The translations under genes and the position numbers were made by a program. Below, piece after piece: positions 44,871-58,090 of a DNA stretch of 64,000 bases (position 1 is the stretch's first letter; each line of letters opens with the position of its first letter). Source of the stretch: Neocallimastix lanati (nom. inval.). Taxonomy: Eukaryota > Neocallimastigomycota > Neocallimastigomycetes > Neocallimastigales > Neocallimastigaceae. The stretch is from positions 82,501 through 146,500 of the forward strand of contig JACVTC010000193.1 in assembly GCA_016946835.1 (NCBI GenBank). The letters run 5' to 3'. Under the pieces are notes generated by a model. It ran no database searches. It was given only the letters and a program-made list of their open reading frames with translations, and was not told the origin of the DNA.

Positions 44871-45964
44871 CTGGAAATAATATTATTTAAGCTATATTTA
44901 ATCAAATTAATTTTTTTTTTTAACGGCAGCAAACTTGTTTCATCTTTATTAATTAAATGTTTGATAAAATACATGTAATAAAAAGAAAAAAAAAAAAAAA
45001 AGATAAAAAAAATAAACAAAACAACAAAAAAAAAATAAATAAAATAAAAATAAAAATAAAATAAAATAATGGTATAAAATATTCTAGTTAATCAAATTAA
45101 TATATTATTTATAAGTACAAAAATAAGAAAAATATATAATCGGTACCACGTCACAAATATATTTACAAACTCATTATTCAGAAAATTACCCATATCAACA
45201 CAAGTTTCAATAATTTTCACTAAAGTTCCTTTTTTAAATTTTCAAATTTTACGATTATTTTATTTAAAATAAAACACATTCAGCATATATACATATATAT
45301 TTTTTTATTTGTTATATTAAATGATTTATTTAATATTCTTTATTTATTTATATATATATAAAAAAAAAAAAAAAAAAAAAATTAAATAATAAAATATAAT
45401 AGATTATGCGTTTATTACTAAATAAAAAAATATTTAAAAAACCAAAATAAAAAAAATTAAAAAATGAAAAAAAAAAATTTTTTTTCTTTATATTTTTTTT
45501 TTTTCTCTTTTTTTTTAATTTCTTTTACTTTTTATTTTCTATATATTTTAATTATTCTTAACTGATTTTAATACATAATTTTTAATAAAAAATTAAGTAA
45601 AAGAGATTTTTTATTATTTTTTCTTTATTTCCCTTTAAATAATTTTTTATTTCATTTTCTGACTCTTTTTTTTTTTTTTTTAGTTCTTTAAAAAAATCAA
45701 TAATTAAATGTTTATAAATTAGAAAAAAAAATAATAAAAAAAAAAAAGCAAAATAATTCTAAAATTTGCTTATATAATAGATATATTATAATAAACCATA
45801 ATTAGTAATGTTAAAAATATAATTTTCAAAATTAAAAAAAAAAAAAGAGTTAGTTCTGAATGTTAATATTTAATTAGCGTATGCATAAAGATTAATTTTT
45901 AAAATAGTATTAATATTTTCGATTTATAGTTCTAAATTTGTTGATATTTCCCTATTGGTTAATT
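44871..45964. other. Spacer, no gene seen
   Basis: A short less A+T-rich patch at 44920-44975 (AACGGCAGCAAACTTG) may be a leftover of the LINE. The rest is homopolymer-rich, and the last ~500 bp is the 3' flank of the membrane protein gene. Confidence 0.6.
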
Positions 45965-48565
45965 TTAATTTTCTTTTTCCATTTCATCAAATTTTTTATT
46001 GTAATCTTCCATTAATTCCTTAGCAAATTCTTGAGAGAACTGACATTCAGAATTTTCATTTAATTCTTCTTTATCCTTTTCTTCTTCTTCAATAAGTGAA
46101 GGTAATATATCATTACTTTCTGGAAGGCAACTGCTAACACGTTTTGGAACCTTTGGCTTTTCAGTATTTAAAATTAAACTCTTTTTCTTTGATACTTTTT
46201 CAGTTTCAATTTCTTTATCTCCAAATAACTTAGAATTAGCATCAAGAATAAATGAAGTATTTAAATATAATTCAGTATTTTCATCTAATTGATTTCCTTC
46301 TTCAACAGTTTTACTATTTTCAATATATAATGATTTAGTCTTACGTTCCTTCTTTGAATTTTCTTCTCTGTCTTCGTTTATCTTCTTGTCCAAGGAAATA
46401 TGACTCATACTACGTCTTAACTTTGGCTTCTTAATAGTTTTCTTTTGTTTTGATTTCTGTGCTTCAATAACTTCAGTGGTAGCATTATTTTCATCAATTG
46501 TAATTACAACAGATGGAAGATTACTCTTAACAATAACTTTTTCCTTGCTTTCAATTTCACGTAATTGTTCATCTAAAAGTTGTTCAGGGTCTTCAGTAAT
46601 TTGAAGGTTTTCCTTTAATCCTTTCTTGTTATTTTCATCCATTAAGACGGAAGTAGCCCAAGATGGTTGAGATGGACGAATTACTGCATCATTGTTAATA
46701 ATATTATCTGGCTTTGGAACGGAGTTCTTTCTTAATAAGAAGTTCTTATCAACAACTAACCCATTCATACTGTTTGAAAATGGTAAATTATTGTCAGAAA
46801 ATGGAAATTCTTCATTTAACTTTTTAGCTCTGGATCTGTAAGTGTAACCAACACTAGCTAAAGCAACAACACCAAAGGCACCAAGAATAAACATTCCCTT
46901 TCCATTACCATCTTCTTCGTCAATACCTTCTTCAAGATCAATAACCTTAACTTCATCATTATTTTCTACAGTTTCAATAAATTCTTGGTTTTCCTTAAGA
47001 TAGATTTGATTAGAACTACCATCATCAAGATCAATCATGTAAGTCTCAACATGTGGAGTCTTAATATATTTGGATGCTTCATCTTGTTCCTTCTTTTCCT
47101 TAATTAGTTGATCATGCTTCTTAATTTGAGTAATAATATTAGCAACGTTAGCAGCTTCTTCTTCAGTTTTAGCATTATCAACTAAGTTAACTAAAAGTAC
47201 TTTTAAATCATTGTTAATTTCTTCTGGAGTCTTTACAATTTCTGCAGCCATTTCATGACCAAAAGCTATATTATCTTCTCTTTCTTGTTGAGTATCTTCA
47301 GCAAACTTGTTGTAAAGTTGAATCTTTTCAATTATTCTTTGAATTTGATGAACTTGTTCTTCATTAGTAGTGTTTGCAGCAATATCATAAATTAATTTTT
47401 TAATAACTTCATCCTTCTTAAGATTATCATCAACAATAGCCTTAGCTTCAATAGATTTAATGAAATCACGAACATCTTCAACCTGTTCTTCGTTTACAGT
47501 ATTAGAAGATACTTTAAAGAGAGCATCTCCAACAGATTCTTCTTCATTAAGATTATTAATTTCTGCTTGTTGATTTAATTGAATTTCCTTAATAATTCTT
47601 TGGACTTCATCAACTTGTTGTTCGTTAGTTGTATTAGAAGCAATTTCATTAAGAACTTTCTTAGCATGTTCAATTGAAATAACATGTTCACTTTTAGTAT
47701 TTTCCTTATTTTCTTCATTGGTTTCTTTGGCAACTTCATCCTTAGTATCTTCTTTATCGTTAGTTTCTGGTTTAACTTCCTCCTCTTTTTCTTCTTTGTC
47801 AGCATTTACAATGGCTTTTCCATTATCAGCATTAACGTTAACATTTGCATTATTAGATAATAATTCTTTAATTTCTTTTAAAAGTTTAATTTCATCTTCT
47901 TGCATAGATACAATCTTTTCTTCATTCTTTTGGTTAAATGCATTGAAGATAGCAGCATACTTAAGATCATTTTCATTAATTGGAGTAATTGCTTTAGCAT
48001 CACTATCAACTTCAGCATTATTTAAATCGACTTCCTTTGTATCATCGACAGTGTTAGCAATTTCTTGTTTAGAAATAGTTTGTTCTACAGTATCTTCTAA
48101 AGCTTCTAATCTTTGAGAAACGCTTTTAATAATATCAATTAATTCATCAATTTCACCAACTCTTCTTTCTTTTATTTGATCAAGTTCAGAAGAGAGATTC
48201 CTTATATCATTTAAAACAGTAGCAGCACTAGTAGTAGCAGCTTCAGTGGTAGTGGTGGTTGCTGTAGTTTTTGTAATTGATTGTACACTATTATCATTAT
48301 TAACGAAATTTAAAAGGAATTTAGTATACTTCCTAATGTCATCTTGGGTATACGTGTCATCAATTTCATTAGGATTAGCAGTTACGCCTGCAACTTCTGT
48401 AATATCATTATTAGCCACAGGAACGGCTGGAGTTTGTTTTTGTTCTAATAAATTTGCGAATAATGATGATAAATCAACGTTGCTATTGTCATTTGGAAGA
48501 ACTGCTCCCTTTGCAATTGAAAAGCAAGATAATAAAACAAGAGATATTTTTGTAAAACACTTCAT
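45965..48565 (-). CDS. Predicted type I membrane protein with internal helical repeats
   Basis: An 866-residue protein, no family recognised. Residues 1-20 form a signal peptide (MKCFTKISLVLLSCFSIAKG). A Thr-rich stretch (TTATTTTTEAATT, ~100) and a heptad-like coiled coil (LNDIRNLSSELDQIKERR, ~117-170) follow. Four related segments lie at about 292-325, 342-372, 384-418 and 445-485, with a core like NTTNEQQVDEVQRIIKEIQ. A single transmembrane helix, GMFILGAFGVVALASVGYTY, lies at about 553-573 and is followed by a stop-transfer RSRAKK. The ~290-residue tail is basic and acidic in blocks, with RRSMSHISL and other Ser-rich basic sites that could be phosphorylated. Topology is therefore predicted as lumen or outside at the N terminus and cytosol at the C terminus. 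A scaffold, wall-sensor or cargo-adaptor role is possible but unproven. Codon usage supports a real, well-expressed gene. Confidence 0.88.
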   Translation of the reverse strand: MKCFTKISLVLLSCFSIAKGAVLPNDNSNVDLSSLFANLLEQKQTPAVPVANNDITEVAGVTANPNEIDDTYTQDDIRKYTKFLLNFVNNDNSVQSITKTTATTTTTEAATTSAATVLNDIRNLSSELDQIKERRVGEIDELIDIIKSVSQRLEALEDTVEQTISKQEIANTVDDTKEVDLNNAEVDSDAKAITPINENDLKYAAIFNAFNQKNEEKIVSMQEDEIKLLKEIKELLSNNANVNVNADNGKAIVNADKEEKEEEVKPETNDKEDTKDEVAKETNEENKENTKSEHVISIEHAKKVLNEIASNTTNEQQVDEVQRIIKEIQLNQQAEINNLNEEESVGDALFKVSSNTVNEEQVEDVRDFIKSIEAKAIVDDNLKKDEVIKKLIYDIAANTTNEEQVHQIQRIIEKIQLYNKFAEDTQQEREDNIAFGHEMAAEIVKTPEEINNDLKVLLVNLVDNAKTEEEAANVANIITQIKKHDQLIKEKKEQDEASKYIKTPHVETYMIDLDDGSSNQIYLKENQEFIETVENNDEVKVIDLEEGIDEEDGNGKGMFILGAFGVVALASVGYTYRSRAKKLNEEFPFSDNNLPFSNSMNGLVVDKNFLLRKNSVPKPDNIINNDAVIRPSQPSWATSVLMDENNKKGLKENLQITEDPEQLLDEQLREIESKEKVIVKSNLPSVVITIDENNATTEVIEAQKSKQKKTIKKPKLRRSMSHISLDKKINEDREENSKKERKTKSLYIENSKTVEEGNQLDENTELYLNTSFILDANSKLFGDKEIETEKVSKKKSLILNTEKPKVPKRVSSCLPESNDILPSLIEEEEKDKEELNENSECQFSQEFAKELMEDYNKKFDEMEKEN

Positions 48566-51500
48566 CTTCTTATATTTTAACTTAAAATATATATATAAAA
48601 ATAAATTAATATACTTTTTTAAAATTATTTTTAATATATATCACTATATATTATACAGATTAAAATCAATAAACAATAATCTTTTCTTAAGTTTTATAAT
48701 ATAAAATATGTTGAAAATTCTAAATAAATTAAATATAATAATTAAATTTAAACATATTTTATTTTTATTTCTCTAATATTTTAAAATTTACTTCTATTTT
48801 TTTTTAATTTAATGCTTTATTTTTGTATTTTATTACTTTATAACTTTCATTCATTTCATTTTGTATATTATATATATATTATTTATTTTAAATTTTTATT
48901 TGCTTAATTTATTGCTTAATTTTTGTATTTTATTTTTTTTTAACCTTCAATCACTTCATTTTGTATATAATAATTTATTACTTTTAAATTATTTTTATTC
49001 TTATTTGTTTAATTTATTGTCTTATTTTTGTATTTTATTATTTTATAACTTTAATTCACTTCAATTCATTTTGTATATTATTACTTATTGTTATTCAAAA
49101 AAAATTAGAATAAGTTTTATTGATTAAAAAATACATCTTATTGATAAATTTACAATTTTATTTACCTTTTTTTTTTTAATTAATAAAAAATAATATTTTC
49201 ATATACTTCTATAAATCTTTTTAATCAATCTTTTTTTAAGTTTTTTTTTTTGATTAATTACCTTTATAAATTTAAATATTATACCAATATTTCTACTGTT
49301 GTTTTATTTACTATTAATTTCTTCTTATAAATATTAATTAAATACTATATTAAAAGATACAGAATAAAACACTTCTGTTTAATGTTATATTCTGAATCTT
49401 TTTCCAAAATATAAATCTAGTAAAACTGAAAAACAAAAGTAAACAAAATAATTTTTTTTATATAAGTATTAAAAAAAACTTTAATAATGTATTAAAGTAA
49501 AAAGAAAAAAAAAAATAAAAAAATAAAGATAATTTTAATTCTTTTTATTTCAAAAAAAAATATATATATATAATATGTATATTAAATATAATCTACATTT
49601 ATTGTAAATATTGATGAAGTAGAAAGATTAAATATAAATTATATTGTGTAATATATCAATTTAAACTATAATATATATAAAACTTTAATTAGCAATATAT
49701 TAATGTCTAAATTATTTATTTGTTATTAATAAAAAAAGTTTTTATTTTGTTTAAAAACATATAATAAATATTAAATGATAAATAAATAGTAAATAAATAA
49801 ATAATAATTAACAATTAATAATTAATAATTAATAAATAAATATAATATAAATAAATAAAAAAATTTATTATATGTAAATAAATAAATATAAAATTTACAA
49901 GATTTACAATATATATAAACATTATATATTAAAATTATAAATTTAATGTAAATATTAATTTAAACAATAAGGGTTCATATATATATTGTAATTTATTTTA
50001 TATATAAATATTAAATAATAAAATATTTATATCGATTTTATATGGAGTATTTTTATAATATAAATAATATAATATTAATATATACTAGCATATATTAAGT
50101 AATCAATCCAATTGATTTCAATTGTACAACAATAAATATAAATAATTAATTTACTACCAATCCTATATAGAAGTTTATTAAATATTAATAATCAATAAAT
50201 TATATTAAATTTCAATGAATCAATTCATTTAATATATGTTCCATTGTATTGTATAATAAAAAGATGGCTATAACATTTTGAAATTGAATCGTCGATTTTT
50301 TTTTTTTAATATTCCTATATTATACATTTTATTTTAAACAATTAAATTCTAATTTTATGTATTTTAAAAAAAAAAAAAGTTTATAAATAATATATGCATT
50401 TTAATTAATATTTTAATATATATTCATAATATAATAGATTATAATATATTTTAATATATTCTAATTTTTAAATACATATAGTTTATTTAATAATAAAAAT
50501 ATATTATTAATAAATTAAAAAATAAATAGGAGCAGAAAAAAAAAATTTTTTTTAAAAAATAAAATTTCAAAATATGAATTAATAATAAATTCGTACTTTG
50601 AATTATCTAAATTGGAGTTTTAATTATATTTTTTTTCTTTTTATATAAATTAATAGAAAAATTAATTTTATTATTTATTATTTATTATTCGTTATTCATT
50701 ATTAATTATTTATTAATTATTATTTATTATTTATTACTCATTATTTATTATTTATTTATTATATATTATGATCTTGTATTATCTATCTATTATCTATTAG
50801 TATTATATATTATGTATTATGTATTATGTATTATGAACTTGTATTATCTATCTATTACTTATTAGTATTATGTATTATGTATTTTGTATTACGTATTATG
50901 TATTATGTATTATGTATTATTATTTATTATTATTATATTACATTATTAAATACTATTAATTATTAAATATATAATTTTCCTTTTTTCATAGTAATTTTAT
51001 AATTATTACAAATTAAAAAATTTAACTATAGTTTTTATTTTATTGTTATTTCTTTTATACTATAATACTTAAAATCTATCTAATCAACTTAATATTAATT
51101 CTTCCTATACAGTATACATTACAACTAATAAAAAAATTAAAATAAAAAAAATATATATTTTTTATAATTGGGATGATTACCCTTTCAAAATATATTATGT
51201 CATGAAAAGTAATTAATTAGAAAAAGTTTACTATAAAAAACATTACAAAAGAAGATTATGTCATATAGAAATAATGAATCAATTTACAGTGTTTTTGAAT
51301 AATTAAAATATAATATAATTTTTTTCAATTAAGTGAACTACTTAAAAAAAAAGTCAAAATCAAACTAATATTTTTTCAAGCAATTTCTATTACTACATAA
51401 GATAACTGGTTAAAACTTTTCAAGCAATTCTACCTCCTATCAAAAACATTTTTAATTTGTATATCTTAGTATAAAATAACAGATTTATAAATTAATTTGT

Positions 51501-54500
51501 ATATTAAATCATATATTAATATATTCATATTTTTTTTTTTATATTCTATATCATATTTATAAATATTTATTTTTTTTTTTTTTATATATTTTTAAATTTA
51601 TTATTGACATAATCCAATTCAAAATAAATAATTTTTATGGTTTGTTTTTATGTGTTATCTTTTTATTTACAAATATTGTCAATGATTTTGGTCTAAACAA
51701 AAAAAAAATTTTTTTTCTGTTTGAATGGTCAAATTTGTATTATTTAATATATACTTACATATTAATAATATATACTGATTTATTAATAAATAATATATTA
51801 TATTTTTTATATAAATAATTATTTACAATATACTAATGTTTATTAAAACATTAGTAAAATGATTCAAATTTATTAAATACATTATATCTCTGTAACTATA
51901 TAAACTATTATGAAAATAGGAACAAATACAATAATTCATTAATTGCATAACAAAATATAATCTACTTTTTATTTACAAATTAATAATTATACATTATATC
52001 TTGTATTTATTAAATCATTATCTAATCCTTCAAGGATTATTAATAATTTTTTTTTTTTGTTTTATTTTCGTTTTTTATGATATATTATTAAAATCGGATA
52101 TATAAATATATTATATACTATAATATATTATTATTATATAGTAACATTTAAAATCTTCCTTTTTGGTTATTTTGTCACACTTCACAAATTTTTTTTATAT
52201 TTCTGTATACATTATTTAAAAAAAAAATTTTTTTCTACATATTACAGTGGCAATTGCTTTCATATATAAATTTATATTAAAAAATATATATATATATAAA
52301 AATATAGGTAAAAAATTAAAGAAAAAATAAATTTTTGTAATAAACTATATTTCATATGAATTGTTAATAAAAATATATTAATAAATAATATTAATTTATT
52401 TATTTTAATTTATACATCAAATTTCAAGGTCAAAATAAAATATAAACTTTATTTAATAATAAAAATTTTTAAAATAATAAATAGCTTAAATAAAAAAAAA
52501 TACTTAAAACATGTTGAAGAAATAATTAATAATTCATAGCATTACAAATAATAATTAAATGTGTATAAAAAAAATAATTATTTTTTTTATATATATTTAA
52601 GTTTTTATTCTTTTCGCAAATATAATAATATATTCTGTTTTTTTTTAAATTTTTATTATTAAATTATATTATTAATATATATACAATGTAAACAACAATA
52701 TATAAACAATATCAATATAAATAAAAAAATTTTTATATCATAAAAAAAATATTAATTTAAAATTATGTTAAAATTTTAATTACTAATAAAATTAATCCTA
52801 ATAATCTAATAATGTTTATTTTTTTTATTTTTATTTTTGTCTAATGATGAACTAATACTTTGTTATTGAGATAAAGTTAATAAAATAAAATTAAATAGTC
52901 ATTGGAATATAAAATATATAAAAGCAATGAAGCTGTAAATGAAACTACTCTACTTATTAACATATAATATTTTTCATGAACTTTTTTTACTATTTTGTAA
53001 ATGAAAATATAGCAACTCTATAAAAAATAGTGATGATAATAAATTGGTTAAAATATTATATTCATCATTTTAATATAAAGAAGATTGAAATGCTACTTTA
53101 CGTTAAAATAATATTTTATTTTTATAATGGTATAATTCTTTTAATTTTTAATAGAATTATGTTATTATTGTTTAATAGAATATAAGAGATAAGGTAATAA
53201 AAAACTATTTATTATTTTAATATATAATAATTTTCACTTTAAAATAAAATTAGATATAAGAAGTAATTAAACTTGTGTAACACTATAGAACTATAGATAA
53301 TTTAAAGAGTTTTATCTTAATAATATCTTTTTTTCATTTAAAATTAATAAACTTTAAAAATTATAATTTACATCCAATTAACAAAATATTTAAGCTAACC
53401 CTTATAGTTGTTTTAGACTTTTTATTATTTTCAATTTTCAATTAAATTAATTTAAATATTGGAATTTCTTCATAGCTATTACAAATATAAAATTTTTAAA
53501 AAATTTTTTAAAAAAAAAATAGAATACTGAACTAAATTAAACTTTAATTAAATTCTTTTTTTAAATTTACTTTGTTTAACCAAATCCTTAAAGTAAATTA
53601 ATAAAATTAAAGTAAGAAATTAAACTTTAATAATTATTATTATTCTTCAAATAATTTATTCCATGTTTTACATAAAGTTTAAAAAAATATATCTTTAATA
53701 TGGGAGTAAAATAACAAAATTCATGAACTAATTTTTTATATTCATTTATTCTACATATTTATTTAAAAATATTATATATATATATATTATGTAAGAAAAA
53801 AGAGAAAAACAAATTATGCAAATTATTAATTATAATTTAAAGTTTAAAATGAAATATAAAAAATAAGTTTTATTAAATATAATATAAATAATAAATATAT
53901 AAAATATAAAAAAAAAAAGTGAATCAACAATAATAACAATTTTTTGAAACTATATTAGTATTATCACAGAAAATATTAGTAAATAAAATTAAAATAAATA
54001 ATCAATCATAAATAACAACATTTAATTTTATATATAATTATTGAAAGAAAAACTTACCAATATTTTCATATTAATAATACTTAAAAACCAAAATACTCAA
54101 AGGCACCGTTAATCTTTAAATTATTAATTTTTAATAAAAACAAGCAATATAATTTTTAAAATTTTAAAAAAGGGAAAGGAAATAGAAGAAAGCATAGAAT
54201 ATGATAATTTTTGAAACATTTTCATCAGCCTTCTTTTTTATTTTTTTTAGCAAAAATTAAAATAAAACCAAAAAAATAAAAATAATAATAATCTATGAAA
54301 ATTTTAAACAGAGTAGATAATGTTAAGTAATAATAATTATATACATATATATATCGTTTAAAAATTATTATATAATATTTTTATATATGTTAAGACAAAT
54401 GTAAATAATATTAATTATTAATAAAATATGATATATATCATTCTTTAGTAACAATAAATATTTTAAATATCTATATATATAAAAGATTATTCTTATTCCA

Positions 54501-55204
54501 CTAATGATTAACATAAATTGGGTATTCACTTTTTTATATAAAAGATATTATTAAAAAAAAACAATAGAAGGCGTAAAATATCTTAAATAAAAAAAAGTAT
54601 ATTATTAATGAAATAGAAAAAAAAAATAATAGAATACTCTATAAATTAAAATTTCACATAAATAATAAAAAAATAAAATAATAATTTTTTTTACTAGTAA
54701 TTCATAAACTATTTATTAAAAAAAAAAAGAGATAAATAATTTTTTATTTTCTAACAAAAATTTATTATATTGATTTAGTCACTATTTTTTTTTTACAACA
54801 AATAATATATAAACTGTTATTATATTAAATACTCTCTTTAAATATATATATATATTTTTTTTTGAAATAATTTAACAATACCTAAAAATATAATTTTAAT
54901 TTTATTATAACATTATTATAATTTTAATTATTATTTTATTAGTTTTATATATATATGGAATATTTTATTTAAAATCAATATTTGTAAATGTTATAAATAT
55001 AACATTAATAGTAATAAAATAATAATAAAATTATAATATAACAATAAAACTATTATAAAATAAGATTAAATAATAAGAATAGTTAATATTTTTATAATTA
55101 TAAGCCAAAAAGTAAATTATAAATATATGGTAATATGGAGAGCATCTAATAATAATTATATAAAAAGTATTAAAATTATAATCCAAATTTAACAGTAATT
55201 TAAA

Positions 55205-55251
<47 letters not shown>

Positions 55252-55562
55252 AGAAAAATAAATATAATTAAAATTGGAAATATTATTTGAAGTATACGCT
55301 GGCTAGTCACTACATATCGCAATTAAATTTTAAAGTTTTAATTTAGTTATATTAAATATTATTTAACTATAATTTTTTTTTTTTTAATATAAAAGGAATA
55401 ATAAGAATATTCATTAAAAACTTTTTAAAATTAAAAATTGAAAGCGTGATTTTTTTTTATTTTTATTTATTTGTTTTTATTTATTTATTTTTATTTTTAA
55501 TTAATAAACAAGAAAGGCCACTACTGCACTTAAATGCATAATTAATATTTATCATATGTTAA

Positions 55563-55625
<63 letters not shown>

Positions 55626-56278
55626 AAAAGAATAAAAAAGAAAAAAAAAAAAAGATAAAAAAATAAAAGTATTAAAAATTTTATTAATAAAAAAAAAAAA
55701 AAGATTATTATTATTAATAATGGTTAAACAATTATATATATTAATAATATAATTTGTTAATTAAATAAATTGTTTTTATATTAAGCAAATTATTCATAAG
55801 GCGATAATAAATTGTTTAATTAGGCATACATATTTATTAATTTAACTATTACATATAAATTATTTATATTTCTTTATTTCGAAAAGTAATTTAAATCCTC
55901 AATACATGTTTTTTTAGACCATGAAAACACTATGTTAAATATTTGGAATGGATTAATAAGGAAATAAAAAAAAAAAAAATTTCCTAAAAAATAAATAATA
56001 GAAAAAAACAACATTCCGTAAACTGATTGGCCAAAAAAAAAACTATTAAATAATAATATAAAACAGTAAATAAATGATAGATAAATAAATAAATAAATTA
56101 AATAGAAATAATAAACGAATGAATAAAAATTAATTGAATAAAGAATAAATTATTTAAAATTTTTATTAATTTATTTATTAGAATAAAAAAAAAAGAGAAT
56201 AACTAATAATAATTAACATTAATCTTACCAAATAAATACAAAGCAAAACAAATAAAGCAAATTATTAATTTAAGTAAC

Positions 56279-56322
<44 letters not shown>

Positions 56323-56370
56323 TTTTTTTTTTTTTTGAAAATCAATATCAATTATCAATTTCCAAATAGT
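48566..56370. other. 7.8-kb gene-free A+T-rich region
   Basis: No credible ORF on either strand. Features seen: three loose copies of a TTTATTTTTGTATTTTATTA...TTCATTTTGTATATTAT unit (48820-49090); TATTATG-rich repeats near 50690-50935; (TTA)n at 55208-55248; (AATA)n at 55560-55625; (TTA)n at 56283-56322. A tiny G+C-richer patch (GTATACGCTGGCTAGTCAC) is at 55293. The first ~150 bp is the promoter side of the membrane protein gene. Confidence 0.65.
50769..50930 (+). repeat. Tandem duplicate plus TATTATG array
   Basis: A ~65-bp unit starting ATCTTGTATTATCTATCTATTA at about 50772 recurs as ACTTGTATTATCTATCTATTA at about 50836. Each is followed by several TATTATG units. Confidence 0.75.
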
Positions 56371-56375
56371 TATTC

Positions 56376-56790
56376 ATGGAACATGACTCTTCGACCCCTC
56401 AACTACCTCCAGAATTTATATGGGGCAATTTTCATACTCCCAGGGTGTTTTTACATATAAATACAGTTGAATGTTCACTGGCAGTGGTAAATATTTTTAT
56501 TGCTTGGCTATATAACTTCTAGTGCAGAGAGCTCCTGATCTTCGAGAGGATTAGTATACTTGTTTTTCCCTGGATGATGGTTCAAGAGATCCTTGAAAAG
56601 AAGCCCGCCGTAAAAAGCGACATATTAGGAATGTCTTTTATATATTAGTCTTGCGTAGAGACAGGTCCATATTGACGCCAAAAAGGTATAGCAAAGAATC
56701 CAATGAGAATCTGATACGTTTAAGAGAGAGACTGGAGAATCCTATTGTCCTCTCTCTCATTAATATCAGAATAAAAAGAAAAATAATTGA
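56376..56790 (+). pseudogene. Coding-like island, broken frame, unknown family
   Basis: The highest-G+C stretch in the 3' third. From an ATG at 56376 a 48-codon frame reads HDSSTPQLPPEFIWGNFH and ends at a TAG. The same frame continues with CRELLIFERISILVFPWMM and QEILEKKPAVKSDILGMSF to a second stop. A shifted frame then reads LRRDRSILTPKRYSKESNE and RLRERLENPIVLSLINI. This is the pattern of a decayed gene or retroelement ORF. The GAGAGAG/CTCTCTC inverted repeat near 56724-56758 could fold as a hairpin. Confidence 0.4.
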
Positions 56791-57100
56791 TACACTATTA
56801 TATTTATAATATATTATACATTATATGTTATACAATATTTAAAATATAATGTAAAGATCTATTAATTTATACTAATGTTATTATAATATTATAAATATAA
56901 TAAAGTTTTCAAATTAAATACATTTATACAAATAATAAAAAATATAATTTTGGAAAGCTGTAGCACAATTAGTACTGTTAATAAAATTATATTAATAACT
57001 ATATTACTTTAAAAAATAACTAATCTTTATTTAAAGCAATTTTTATTAGTTTAATTTATCTTAACTGTTTTTTCTTAATAAACATATTTTAATTATAGCA

Positions 57101-57148
<48 letters not shown>

Positions 57149-57180
57149 GAATCATATTGGTATTATAATTGTTTAATAAT

Positions 57181-57244
<64 letters not shown>

Positions 57245-57319
57245 AGAAATAAAAAAAAAAAATACACAAATTTTGTTTAAGAAAATGAAAAATATTTTTA
57301 ATGAAGTTCCGTTTTTTTT

Positions 57320-57440
57320 TTTTTATTTCCGCTGTGTATCCCCCACTCAGGGGCAGTGGGAATTTTAAGGTAGTCACACGCTTTCATATAGGCAGAATTT
57401 TCCTTATTGGACATTCTTACTGAGTGTTCAGTATATTGGC
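57320..57440 (-). pseudogene. Short coding-like island
   Basis: Minus-strand frame of about 40 codons reads ERQYTEHSVRMSNKENSAY then MKACDYLKIPTAPEWGIHS, bounded on both sides by poly-A/T. The DNA is much less A+T-rich than its surroundings and has an inverted repeat around TCCCCCACT/AGTGGGA. Unidentified; could be a retroelement scrap. Confidence 0.3.
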
Positions 57441-57871
57441 GCTCTTCTTTTTTTTTTTTATTTTTATTAATTACTAATATTTTAAAAAATAATATTGTTT
57501 GATACTTATTTTTATTTATTTATTTTTATTTATTTTATTATTATCTAATTATTATTTATTTAATATAAATAATATTAATTTTATTTTTTTATTTTTTAAT
57601 TTTTTTTATTTTTATATTATTATTGTTATTGTTAGAAAAATAAGCAATGCTTTCATAAAATTATCTAGAAAAAAAAAAAAAAATCAGTGATGTTGATATA
57701 AAATATTTTAACATATTTAACATATATCATATATAACATTAACAAAATATGCTTATATTTATACTATTTTATATAATATATATGTTATTTTAATGTTTTA
57801 TTCATCTAAATGTATATATTTATTATACTTTACACTATGATTGATATTGTTAATATATATATTGTTTTATG

Positions 57872-58090
57872 TTATTTATAACATATATGGCAGATTTTAA
57901 CAAAATAAATTAAAAAACCTTTTAATAGATATAAATCTATAACATATCTATAGCATAACACAACTATAAATACTAGGTGTGTTATGAGGGTTGAGGAACA
58001 TATAATAGACATAAGCTCGTAATTACTAGTAGCAAGTGTAGTTATACACTTATTATTATCTTTATTAAAAAGTACTAAAGATACGATCAT
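57872..58090 (-). pseudogene. Small hydrophobic coding-like frame
   Basis: A 72-codon frame starting MIVSLVLFNKDNNKCITTL, with Cys residues and codon composition less A+T-biased than random frames here. No domain is recognised. It may be a remnant of a larger gene; a chance frame is also possible. Confidence 0.2.

Noticed and set aside
47718-48704. Plus-strand frames of 132 and 152 codons opposite the membrane protein gene
   Set aside because: Antisense shadows of an Asp/Glu/Asn-rich coding sequence; no motifs.
56376-56790. Possible tRNA, 5S or SRP RNA gene in the G+C island
   Set aside because: A GGTTCAAG string resembles a B box, but no cloverleaf, A box or conserved core could be built.
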